Origin: Sphingobium chlorophenolicum
GTDB lineage: Bacteria > Pseudomonadota > Alphaproteobacteria > Sphingomonadales > Sphingomonadaceae
Direction: 5' to 3'
Assembly: GCF_000722875.1 (NCBI RefSeq)
Contig: NZ_JFHR01000012.1
Span: forward strand, 52,749-116,748
Length of the DNA stretch: 64,000 nt
The position numbers and the translations under genes were made by a program. Below, in pieces: positions 17,744 to 25,089 of the stretch; position 1 is the first letter of the stretch, and each line of letters starts with the position of its first letter. The notes below the pieces were generated by a model. The model ran no database searches. It was not told where the DNA came from and saw only the letters and a list, made by a program, of their open reading frames with translations.

Positions 17744-18025
17744 ATGCGAATGCTGTCCAAGTTTGTCCTTTCCGCCCTGTTCGCCTTTGGCGCCGCCAAC
17801 GCTCCGGCCCATGCCGAAGAAGCCGCTAAGCAGAAGTTCACGCACGAAGGTTATACCTATGTGTATGACGTCAAGGACACCAAGACCGGCAAGGTGATTT
17901 CCGGCCGTCGCTACCCCGACGCCGTCGCCTTCAACCTTTCCGTCAAGAACGGCCGCGTGTCGGGCGTTTCCGGCGGCCAGTCGGTTGCCTTCAAGCTGGA
18001 GGAAGCGCGCGGCGCGGCCGAATAA
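17744..18025 (+). CDS. Small exported protein, 93 aa
   Basis: The product has a clear Sec signal peptide (LSKFVLSALFAFGAANA, with cleavage near APAHA-EE) and then about 68 mature residues rich in charged and Tyr residues (FTHEGYTYVYDVKDTKTGKV). A strong AAGGAG ribosome binding site precedes the ATG. It is monocistronic: an intrinsic terminator lies directly after it. The function is unknown. Its likely high expression and periplasmic location suggest an envelope or stress role (inference). Confidence 0.75.
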   Translation: MRMLSKFVLSALFAFGAANAPAHAEEAAKQKFTHEGYTYVYDVKDTKTGKVISGRRYPDAVAFNLSVKNGRVSGVSGGQSVAFKLEEARGAAE

Positions 18026-18045
18026 GCCGACTGACGCTTCTTTCG

Positions 18046-18085
18046 CAAAAAAGGGCGGCTCCCACTAGGAAGCCGCCCTTTTTCG
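18046..18085. terminator. Bidirectional intrinsic terminator
   Basis: A 13-bp stem AAAAAGGGCGGCT / AGCCGCCCTTTTT around a 10-base loop, with A-run on one side and T-run on the other, lies between two convergent small genes. It can end transcription from both strands. Confidence 0.85.
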
Positions 18086-18108
18086 TTTTGAAGCATTGGC
18101 GCTTTGCC

Positions 18109-18411
18109 TTAGCGGCAGCGGCGCTTGCTGTCGATTTCCTTGCCCAGCAAAGCGCCGCCCGCGGCGCCCAATATGGTGCCGGTGGCGCGGTCGCCGCGCG
18201 TGTCGATGGCGCGGCCGACCAGCGCACCACCCACGCCGCCGACGATCAGGCCGGTCGTGCCGTCCGACTTGCGGCAATAGGTGCGGCCGTCGCGGCCGCG
18301 CCATTCGCGATATTGATAGTGCTTGCGGGCGTTCGCGCCATCCGTGGGGACGGCCATCGAAACCGGGATCGCCAGCGAAACGGCGGCCAGGGCCATGAGA
18401 GCTTTACGCAT
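18109..18411 (-). CDS. Glycine-zipper 2TM exported protein
   Basis: The 100-residue product has a signal peptide (MRKALMALAAVSLAIPVSMA), a short basic and aromatic region (RKHYQYREWRGRDG), and a glycine-zipper segment GLIVGGVGGALVGRAI followed by GTILGAAGGALLGKEID. That pattern is the glycine zipper 2TM domain found in small outer-membrane or periplasmic proteins. The ATG at 18411 is set by a GGAGGAGAT ribosome binding site. It ends at the shared bidirectional terminator. The specific role is unknown. Confidence 0.8.
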   Translation of the reverse strand: MRKALMALAAVSLAIPVSMAVPTDGANARKHYQYREWRGRDGRTYCRKSDGTTGLIVGGVGGALVGRAIDTRGDRATGTILGAAGGALLGKEIDSKRRCR

Positions 18412-18532
18412 TTTATCTCCTCCAAAAGACGTGCTTTGATCGTTCAACCCGTCCATATTGATCGAGGTTGCATGAACCTGCGACAACGGCGCATCCCTTT
18501 GTTTCCGCAGGGATAAAATATGAGGTGAAGTG

Positions 18533-18970
18533 ATGGGCGGGCACGACGGGACGGCAAGGGCGCTGATTGAGACGCTGGGCCTTGCCCCGCATCCCGAAGG
18601 CGGATGGTATAGGGAAAGCTGGCGGGCGGACGCCTCGCCGGGTGAGCGGGCCGGGGGAACGGCGATCTATTTCCTGCTGGAGGCGCACCAAAGATCCCAT
18701 TGGCATCGGGTCGATGCCGACGAACATTGGTTCTGGCATGGCGGCGCGCCGCTGAGCCTTTCCATCGCGGCGGAGCATGGCCCGGTGCAGGACCGGGTGC
18801 TGGGCGGCGACATATTGGCGGGGCAGCGGCCGCAATGGCTGGTCCCGGCGCATCATTGGCAGGCGGCGCGGCCCATGGGCGGCTGGACATTGGCAAGCTG
18901 CGTCGTGGTGCCCGGCTTCGAATTTTCGGGCTTCGCGCTGGCGCCCGACGGCTGGTCGCCGGGCGGCTGA
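18533..18970 (+). CDS. Cupin, DUF985 family
   Basis: The 145-residue protein opens LIETLGLAPHPEGGWYRESW and continues AIYFLLEAHQRSHWHRVDADEHW, the DUF985 (cupin_5) signature, with histidines placed for metal binding. YML079w-like members have a cupin fold and no proven activity. A GAGG ribosome binding site lies 7 bases before the ATG; a GTG at 18530 is directly in front and would add one residue. It is a single gene between the glycine-zipper gene and the long non-coding stretch that follows. Confidence 0.8.
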   Translation: MGGHDGTARALIETLGLAPHPEGGWYRESWRADASPGERAGGTAIYFLLEAHQRSHWHRVDADEHWFWHGGAPLSLSIAAEHGPVQDRVLGGDILAGQRPQWLVPAHHWQAARPMGGWTLASCVVVPGFEFSGFALAPDGWSPGG

Positions 18971-18985
18971 AGCGCGTGGGAAAAA

Positions 18986-19004
18986 TTATCCACATTTATC
19001 CACA
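18986..19004 (+). promoter_or_regulatory. Two tandem DnaA-box consensus sites
   Basis: TTATCCACA occurs at 18986-18994 and again at 18996-19004, so the two perfect 9-mers are 10 bases apart, about one helical turn. This is the classic consensus for DnaA. The sites lie just after the DUF985 stop. No further perfect boxes were seen nearby. Confidence 0.55.
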
Positions 19005-19395
19005 GCTTTAGGGCGAATGCATCTTCAAGGTGCAAGATTCCGCTTTGAGCGACTCGCTTTTGGTGAGAGCATCCCCTTATCGGAAAGACCGGGAGACAGA
19101 GAAATCTGGATGCCAAAGTCAGTGAGAAATCAGTGACTTGAAGGGCTTTACGAGCGTCGGGAAAGAAGCATGGACCGGAAGGAAGATGCGGAAAGCCGAT
19201 GGTCCTCGATAGAAGATGCTGTGCACGCGCGAAAGTGAACGTCGGGCATCGGATGAAGAGGACAGGCTGCGGGAAAACGGCCGACCGGCCGGACGAACGG
19301 AGCCGACACGATAGCAAAGCCTTTGAGGCGGATCTATCGCGCGCCGAGTCCGATGATCGCATCTCGAAAGAGAAGCGGATCGAGAGACACGACGG
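19005..19395. other. Non-coding, purine-rich stretch with no supported ORF
   Basis: About 390 bases rich in GAAAG and GATGAAG runs. The open frame crossing it on the plus strand is the upstream extension of the GT2 gene and does not look like protein-coding sequence for this genome (many Arg, Lys and Cys, no conserved pattern). It ends at a terminator-like hairpin, so an untranslated RNA is possible. It matches no RNA family that could be recognised by eye (not RNase P RNA, tmRNA or SRP RNA). Confidence 0.4.
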
Positions 19396-19430
19396 AAGTG
19401 GGGACCGGCAGAAATGCCGGCCCCCATTTT
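19396..19430 (+). terminator. Intrinsic terminator upstream of GT2 gene
   Basis: A GC-rich stem GGGG-A-CCGGCA / TGCCGG-CCCCC around a GAAA tetraloop, extended by A/T pairs and followed by TTTTGCTTTG. It reads on the plus strand and ends any transcript from the preceding non-coding stretch about 150 bases before the GT2 start. Confidence 0.6.
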
Positions 19431-19576
19431 GCTTTGGGCCGGTTGCGTTGTTGAGGGAAGGGCGGCCCGCTTCCTTCACGGCCCGAAAACCCGGTTTAAC
19501 TTTGCGTATCGATATGATAGCCCGGCATCGGGTCGCGCGGGCAGGGGGGGAACCTGCTCTTAATCTGGAGGGTAAG

Positions 19577-20701
19577 GTGGATACCGATATTCGCAGGGTT
19601 GCGGAGGAGCGATCCTTCGCGGCGAAGCGCGGGTCCGATGCGGCGGGCGCCGGGCAGCCTTGGCTCAGCATATTGGTGCCGGTCTATAATGTCCTGCCCT
19701 ATCTGGAAGAGTGCCTGTCCTCCATCATCGGACAGATGGACGGCGACGGCGGCATCGAACTCATCCTGCTGGACGACAAGTCGACGGATGGATCGGCCGA
19801 ACTCTGCGCGGAGCTGATCGCCGGGGCGCGATGCAATGTCCGGATGATGCATCATGCGGAAAATCGGGGCCTGAGCGCGGCGCGCAATTCGATGCTGGAA
19901 GCGGCGGCGGGCGATTATCTGTGGTTCGTCGATTCGGACGACAAGCTGTTGCCGGGGGCTGTCGCGGCGCTGCGAGACATTGTTCACGCGTCGTGGCCCG
20001 ATGTGGTGCTGTGCGATTATGTGCGCGATGAGGCGCCCATCGCCGCCTTTGCCGGACCGGCGGGCAGGCTGGATTACGATATAGAGGCGCTGATCGCCGG
20101 AACCTTCGCCAACCGGCGGCTGCATATCTGGTCGCGCGTCTGGCATCGGGATCTCTTCGCCAGCGGCATCCGCTTTCCGGAGGGTGCCTGTTTCGAGGAC
20201 ATGGCCACTGTCCCCTGGTTGATGCTGCGGGCGCAGACCTATTATTATGCGGCCCAGCCATGGGTCTATTACCGGTCGCGGCCCGGCAGCATCATCGCCC
20301 AGATTTCCAGGGTGCCGCGGCAGTTCGACGTTCGGCGGAATGATGAACTGGCGAGCGCGCTCAACGGGTTTCACCATGATCTTGCCCATGCGATTCCCAG
20401 CGTGGGGCAGGAGACGGAGGCGCTGCTGGGGCGTTTTATCTCGCGGGAGTTCTTCAAGCTGTCGAGGCGCCTGTTGCGATCGCGCCAATATGCGGACTTT
20501 GCCGCGCTGCGTGATCAGGTTGCGCGGTACAGGGGCATGATGGAGGGCAATTCGCCCGTGCCCTTTTCTGAGGTCGCGATCCGCTATCTGATGAAGGGGC
20601 AGGTCGTGCGGGCCGCGGAATTGTGGCTGGCGCTGGCGGTGGCGGGGCGGCGTCCCGCAAATCAGGCCGCGCCCATGGGGCAGCGTTCGCGTTTCGCCTG
20701 A
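19577..20701 (+). CDS. Glycosyltransferase family 2 protein
   Basis: The 374-residue product starts at a GTG with a GGAGGG ribosome binding site 4 bases upstream. The GT-A fold reads WLSILVPVYNVLPYLEECLS, LLDDKSTDGSAEL, RGLSAARNSML and LWFVDSDD with the metal-binding DxD. No membrane segment is present. The frame extends 126 codons upstream, but that part looks non-coding. Likely a sugar transferase for a surface polysaccharide or a glycolipid; donor and acceptor are unknown. It stands alone, followed by tRNA-Thr on the other strand. Confidence 0.82.
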   Translation: MDTDIRRVAEERSFAAKRGSDAAGAGQPWLSILVPVYNVLPYLEECLSSIIGQMDGDGGIELILLDDKSTDGSAELCAELIAGARCNVRMMHHAENRGLSAARNSMLEAAAGDYLWFVDSDDKLLPGAVAALRDIVHASWPDVVLCDYVRDEAPIAAFAGPAGRLDYDIEALIAGTFANRRLHIWSRVWHRDLFASGIRFPEGACFEDMATVPWLMLRAQTYYYAAQPWVYYRSRPGSIIAQISRVPRQFDVRRNDELASALNGFHHDLAHAIPSVGQETEALLGRFISREFFKLSRRLLRSRQYADFAALRDQVARYRGMMEGNSPVPFSEVAIRYLMKGQVVRAAELWLALAVAGRRPANQAAPMGQRSRFA

Positions 20702-20705
20702 AATA

Positions 20706-20780
<75 letters not shown>

Positions 20781-20810
20781 ATGTCCGCTTGGACGGAGAG
20801 CGCCTTACTA

Positions 20811-21671
20811 TCAGATGATGCCGAACGTCCAGCCCTCTGTTGCGGCGATTTCCGCGTTGAGCGGTGCGGGAGTCCACAGGCCGGGGCGGGGTGCGGCGCG
20901 GCGGAGCCAGGCGGCGGTCAGGATTGCGTCGGCGCCGTGATCGTCGGGCGGCAAGCCCGGATGCGGTTGCGATTCGACGGCGAAGAGCGCGTCGTTCAGC
21001 GCGGCGAGGTCGCGCATCTTGGCTTTGCCCTTGGGGCGTCCGGCGGCGCGGGCGGCGATGCTGGTGTAGATTTCGACGATCAGCGAACCGGTCGGAGGCG
21101 GCGGGTCGAAGGGCCAGACCGGCACATGGGCATGCACATAATGGAGCAGCCGCTTTCCCGCGAAACTCGCCTTGGCGACCTGCGCCGCGCCGATGGCGTC
21201 ATAGACGGTGGAGGGCTTGCCGCCGCCCTGCGTATTGTAATGGGCTTCGCAGGCGCGGTTGTGCATATAGTCTGCCTTCACCCCGTCCGCCTTGCCGAAA
21301 TAGAAATGGCGGCGGTGCGTGCGTTCCAGCAGGCTGGCCGCGCCCAGATCATCATCCTCGCAAATGCTGTCGACATAGGCCCAGAAGGCGGGGCCGCTAT
21401 CCGGCGCCTCGTCGCCGGGAAGGTAGCTGCGACGGGCGACATAAGGCGGCGCGAAGCTGAAATCGAAGCCGAACAGGGTGGGGGCCTCACGGGCAGTCCG
21501 GATCAGCCAGTCGGCGACCGCCCGCCGCGACCAGAAACCGCCGCCTTCGGGATGCTGAAGCACGGGGACGGCATCGCCCGTTTCGCACAGGGCCACGGCT
21601 ATGCCCTTGTGCCGCGAACCCTTGGCCCCCGACCAGTCGATTACGGCGTAACGATCGAAGCGCGGCGTCAT
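20811..21671 (-). CDS. Predicted RNase H-fold protein, DUF429-like
   Basis: The 286-residue protein begins MTPRFDRYAVIDWSGAKG. Acidic residues fall where RNase H-like nucleases keep them: D in VIDWSGA, D in GFDFSF, E in VEIYTS and D in DHGADAILTAAWL. This matches the DUF429 group of predicted nucleases or hydrolases, which have no settled substrate. The ATG at 21671 overlaps the rarA stop (ATGA), so the two are translationally coupled. That suggests a role near replication or repair (inference). An open frame to 21788 is within rarA and is not used. Confidence 0.65.
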   Translation of the reverse strand: MTPRFDRYAVIDWSGAKGSRHKGIAVALCETGDAVPVLQHPEGGGFWSRRAVADWLIRTAREAPTLFGFDFSFAPPYVARRSYLPGDEAPDSGPAFWAYVDSICEDDDLGAASLLERTHRRHFYFGKADGVKADYMHNRACEAHYNTQGGGKPSTVYDAIGAAQVAKASFAGKRLLHYVHAHVPVWPFDPPPPTGSLIVEIYTSIAARAAGRPKGKAKMRDLAALNDALFAVESQPHPGLPPDDHGADAILTAAWLRRAAPRPGLWTPAPLNAEIAATEGWTFGII

Positions 21672-22984
21672 TTTTGGCGGCGTTCGGCCCTCAGGCGGTC
21701 CCAATAGGCGAGGCGTTCGGCGATGCGCGCTTCGAAACCGCGTTCGGTGGGGGCATAGAAATTCTGCGGCTGCATCTCCTCCGGCCAATAATTGTCGCCG
21801 GAAAAGCCGTCCGCCGCGTCATGGTCATATTGGTAGCCCTTGCCGTAACCGATATTCTTCATGAGCTTGGTCGGGGCGTTCAGGATATTCTGCGGCGGCA
21901 TCAGCGATCCTGTCTCGCGGGCGGATTTCCACGCGGCTTTCATCGCGGCGTAGGCGGCGTTCGACTTGGGGGCGGTGGCGCAATAGAGGCAGGCCTGCAC
22001 AATGGCCAACTCGCCTTCGGGAGAGCCGAGAAATTCATATGTGTCCTTGGCGGCGAGGCACTGGACCACGGCCTGCGGGTCGGCCAGCCCGATATCCTCC
22101 ACGGCGAAGCGGACCAGACGGCGCAGGACGTAAAGCGGTTCCTCTCCCGCCGTCAGCATCCGGGCGAGATAATAGAGCGCCGCCTGCGGGTCCGATCCGC
22201 GCAGGCTTTTATGCAGCGCGGAGATGAGGTTGTAATGCCCCTCCCGATCCTTGTCATAGACCGCGACGCGGCGGTGGAGCAGGGCGGAGAGGCCCGCCGG
22301 GTCGAGCGGTTCGGGAATGTCGATGGAATAGAGCGTTTCGACCTGGTTGAGCAGGAAACGGCCGTCGCCGTCGGCGCTGGCGAGCAGCGCTTCGCGGGCA
22401 GCGGCGTCCAGGGGCAGGGGGCGTTCGGTCAGCGCTTCGGCGCGGTCTAGCAATTGCTCCAGCGCGCTCGCGTCCAATCGGCGTAGGATCAGCACCTGGG
22501 CGCGGGAAAGCAGCGCTGCGTTCAGTTCGAAGCTGGGATTCTCCGTCGTCGCGCCGACCAGCGTGACGGTGCCGTCCTCCACGAAGGGCAGGAAACTGTC
22601 CTGCTGCGCCCGGTTGAAGCGGTGGATTTCGTCCACGAAGAGCAGGGTTTTTTCGCCGCCCCGGGCATGTTCCTTGGCGGCGGCAAAGACTTTTTTCAGG
22701 TCCGCCACGCCGGAAAAGACGGCGGAGATCGGCTCGAAACGCATGCCCACCGCATCGGCCAGCAGGCGGGAAATGGTGGTCTTGCCCGTGCCCGGCGGCC
22801 CCCACAGGATGATGGAGGAGAGGCGGCCCGCCGCCACCATGCGGCCGATGGCGCCTTCGGGACCGGTCAGATGGTCCTGCCCCACCACATCGGCCAGGGT
22901 GCGCGGGCGCAGCTTGTCCGCCAGCGGGGCGTCGGCCGGGGTGGCATCGGAAAAATTTTCATTCTGGGCAAATAGATCGGCCAT
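21668..22984 (-). CDS. rarA: Replication-associated recombination protein A (AAA+ ATPase)
   Basis: RarA (MgsA) is an AAA+ ATPase related to clamp loaders and acts at stalled replication forks with SSB. The 438-residue product has Walker A WGPPGTGKTTISRLL, Walker B LLFVDEIHRF, sensor-1 VGATTENPSFELN and the C-terminal MgsA domain (ALYYLARMLTAGEEPLYV). The N-terminal MADLF is typical; a GTG two codons upstream is the only other start. It is followed by the RNase H-fold gene with an ATGA overlap. A family D repeat lies upstream. Confidence 0.93.
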   Translation of the reverse strand: MADLFAQNENFSDATPADAPLADKLRPRTLADVVGQDHLTGPEGAIGRMVAAGRLSSIILWGPPGTGKTTISRLLADAVGMRFEPISAVFSGVADLKKVFAAAKEHARGGEKTLLFVDEIHRFNRAQQDSFLPFVEDGTVTLVGATTENPSFELNAALLSRAQVLILRRLDASALEQLLDRAEALTERPLPLDAAAREALLASADGDGRFLLNQVETLYSIDIPEPLDPAGLSALLHRRVAVYDKDREGHYNLISALHKSLRGSDPQAALYYLARMLTAGEEPLYVLRRLVRFAVEDIGLADPQAVVQCLAAKDTYEFLGSPEGELAIVQACLYCATAPKSNAAYAAMKAAWKSARETGSLMPPQNILNAPTKLMKNIGYGKGYQYDHDAADGFSGDNYWPEEMQPQNFYAPTERGFEARIAERLAYWDRLRAERRQK

Positions 22985-22992
22985 TCCCACTA

Positions 22993-23063
22993 CCGTTCGC
23001 CCTGTCGAAGGGCTGTTCTTTCTGGAAGAAAAGGAAGGGCTTCGACAGGCTCAGCCCGAACGG
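22993..23063. repeat. Inverted repeat, family D
   Basis: CCGTTCG...CCTGTCGAAG on the left is matched on the right by the complement of GGGCTTCGACAGG...CGAACGG, with seven extra bases in the right arm. It lies between the GT4 gene and rarA, both on the minus strand. The sequence type (CGTTCGGGCTGAGCCTGTCG) is a common intergenic repeat in sphingomonads from general knowledge. Confidence 0.75.
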
Positions 23064-23084
23064 AATATAGGGATGGACCCCGGC

Positions 23085-24263
23085 TTAGGGAACAGGACTC
23101 GACCGGACGACCGCGCCATGTTCGCGCTGGCGGATCACGCGGACATAGGTGTCGACCAGCGCCTGGTTCACCTGATCCCAGCCATAGCGTTCCGCTTCCC
23201 CCATGGCGGCCGCCCCGGCGGCGGAGCGGGCGGCGGCATCGGTGCAATAGGCGGTCAGCGCGTCGGCGAATGCCATGATCGCGCCGGGGCGGATCAGGCG
23301 GCCGGTCACGCCTTCGGTGACCAGGCTTTCGCTGCCGGTGGCGCGCGCCGCGACGGTCGGTAGGCCGCAGGCCATCGCCTCCAGCGTGACGTTGCCGAAG
23401 GTTTCGGTGACGCTGGGGTTGAACAGCATGTCCATGCTGGCGACGGCGCGGCCCAGGTCCGCCCCCTTCTGAAAGCCGGTGAAGACGGCGTTGGGCAAGC
23501 GGTTTTCGAACCATTGACGCGCCGGGCCTTCGCCCACGATCAGCACCTTGTGGCGGACATTCTTCGCGGTCAGATGGTCTATCGTGTCGGAAAAGACATC
23601 CAGCCCCTTTTCCATCACCAGCCGCCCGATGAAGCCGATCACCGGTTCGTCGTCCGCTATGCCGAGCGACTGGCGCCAGTCCGCGTCGCGGCGGCCGGGA
23701 TGGAAGATTTCCCGGTCGATGCCGCGGGTCCAGATGCCGACATCATAGCTCATCCGCTGTTCGCGCAGCAGTTGCGCCATCGATTCGGACGGCGCGACGA
23801 TGGCGTCGCAGCGGCGGTAGAAACGGCGGAGCATCGATTCGATCACCGGCTCCAGAAAAGCGAGGCCATAATAGCGGGGATAGGTTTCGAACCGCGTATG
23901 GACGGATGCGACGGCAGGCAGGCCATGCCGCCGCGCCCAGGCGACGGCCCGGTGGCCCAGCGGATCGGGGCTGGAAACATGGACCAGATTGGGGCGAAAC
24001 GCCTTCAGGTCGCGGCGCACCGCCCCCGACATGCGGTAGGGAATCCGATATTCGCGGCGGCCCGGAACCGGGAAGGAAGGCGCGCTGATCAGATCGCCCG
24101 CCGGTTCGAAGGCGGGCGTGTCGGTGGTGGGGGAATAGACGCGAACCGTCGCCCCCTGCCGCAACAGATAGCCGACGAAGCGATTGAGCGCCTGGTTCGC
24201 GCCGTCGCGCACATAATTATAATTGCCGCTGAAGAGCGCGACCCGAAGCCCCGTGACATCCAT
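23085..24263 (-). CDS. Glycosyltransferase family 4 (GT-B), mannosyltransferase-like
   Basis: The 392-residue product has the GT-B fold: an N-terminal Rossmann domain opening RVALFSGNYNYVRDGANQALN, VHVSSPDPLGHRAVAWARRHG and HTRFETYPRYYG, and a C-terminal donor domain with IGFIGRLVMEKGLD, NPSVTETFGNVTLEAMACG and the ExG-type EAMACGLP. This branch resembles the SqdX/MgtA and mannosyltransferase group, which act on diacylglycerol or phosphatidylinositol. No membrane segment is seen. It is divergent from the MOSC gene (118 bases between). The acceptor is unknown; a membrane glycolipid is possible. Confidence 0.85.
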   Translation of the reverse strand: MDVTGLRVALFSGNYNYVRDGANQALNRFVGYLLRQGATVRVYSPTTDTPAFEPAGDLISAPSFPVPGRREYRIPYRMSGAVRRDLKAFRPNLVHVSSPDPLGHRAVAWARRHGLPAVASVHTRFETYPRYYGLAFLEPVIESMLRRFYRRCDAIVAPSESMAQLLREQRMSYDVGIWTRGIDREIFHPGRRDADWRQSLGIADDEPVIGFIGRLVMEKGLDVFSDTIDHLTAKNVRHKVLIVGEGPARQWFENRLPNAVFTGFQKGADLGRAVASMDMLFNPSVTETFGNVTLEAMACGLPTVAARATGSESLVTEGVTGRLIRPGAIMAFADALTAYCTDAAARSAAGAAAMGEAERYGWDQVNQALVDTYVRVIRQREHGAVVRSSPVP

Positions 24264-24381
24264 CCGCCGCCCTTAACGCAGACGACCGCAAAACCCAAGG
24301 GGGCCGGAACTTCCCCCGTCCCGATGCCTTTGCGTATCGAACGGCCTTTCCCCGCAGACGGATTCCGTGGCAGGGAAGGCC

Positions 24382-25032
24382 ATGACCACGCCTTCCATGA
24401 CCGTCGACGCGCTGCTGACCGGGACGCCCGTTCCGTTCCGGGACGGCGACTATAGCGCCATCGCGAAGACGCCGGTGGAGGGGCCGGTGCGGATCGGCTG
24501 GCTGGGGCTGGAAGGCGACGGGGTGGCCGACGCCCTGCATCATGGCGGCTGGGACAAGGCGATCCACCTTTATCCGCAGGATCATTATGGCTGGTGGCGG
24601 GAGCGCAAGCCGGGGCACCCGCTGCTGGACCGTCCGGGGGCGTTCGGCGAGAATATCGCGTCTCGCGGCATGACGGAGGCGGAGATTTGTCTGGGCGATC
24701 GCTTCTCGCTGGGCAGCGCCGTGGTCGAGGTGAGCCATGGACGGCAGCCCTGCTGGAAGCTGGACCATCGTTTCGGGGCGCGGGACGTCATGGCGACCAT
24801 CGTCAAGACGGCGCGCTGCGGCATCTACTTCCGCGTCATCCGGGAGGGGGAGGCGGAGTCCGGCACGCGGATGGATTTGTTGGAACGGCCCCTGCCGGAC
24901 TGGCCGGTGGCGCGTCTGTTCCGCCTGCTGATCGGCGGCGGGCACAAGGCCGAGCCGGACGCGGTGCGGGCGCTGGCGGACATGCCGGTGCTGGCCGAAG
25001 CATGGCGCGAACGGGCGCGGAAACTCGCATGA
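24382..25032 (+). CDS. MOSC-domain protein (YiiM-like)
   Basis: The 216-residue protein begins MTTPSMTVDALLTGTPVPF. The MOSC core reads GLEGDGVADALHHGGWDKAI, then YPQDHY, PGAFGENIASRGM and HGRQPCWKLDHRF with the conserved Cys. YiiM-type proteins handle molybdenum-cofactor-bound or N-hydroxylated substrates in the cytoplasm. The ATG follows AGGGAAGG (ribosome binding site). A GTG five codons upstream is the alternative. It lies 57 bases before rnr on the same strand, and may be co-transcribed with it. Confidence 0.82.
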   Translation: MTTPSMTVDALLTGTPVPFRDGDYSAIAKTPVEGPVRIGWLGLEGDGVADALHHGGWDKAIHLYPQDHYGWWRERKPGHPLLDRPGAFGENIASRGMTEAEICLGDRFSLGSAVVEVSHGRQPCWKLDHRFGARDVMATIVKTARCGIYFRVIREGEAESGTRMDLLERPLPDWPVARLFRLLIGGGHKAEPDAVRALADMPVLAEAWRERARKLA

Positions 25033-25089
25033 GCCATAGGCTGGCCGCAGACACTGGCGTGGCGCAACAGCTCTCCCTATAGCTGGTCC

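Noticed and set aside
18986..19004. Chromosomal replication origin
   Set aside because: Only two DnaA boxes and no AT-rich unwinding region or origin-linked genes were seen. Two boxes alone do not make an origin.
19199..19576. N-terminal extension of the GT2 protein
   Set aside because: The frame is open but the residues look random (Cys, Arg, Lys-rich), a terminator lies within it, and a GTG with a strong ribosome binding site marks the start at 19577.
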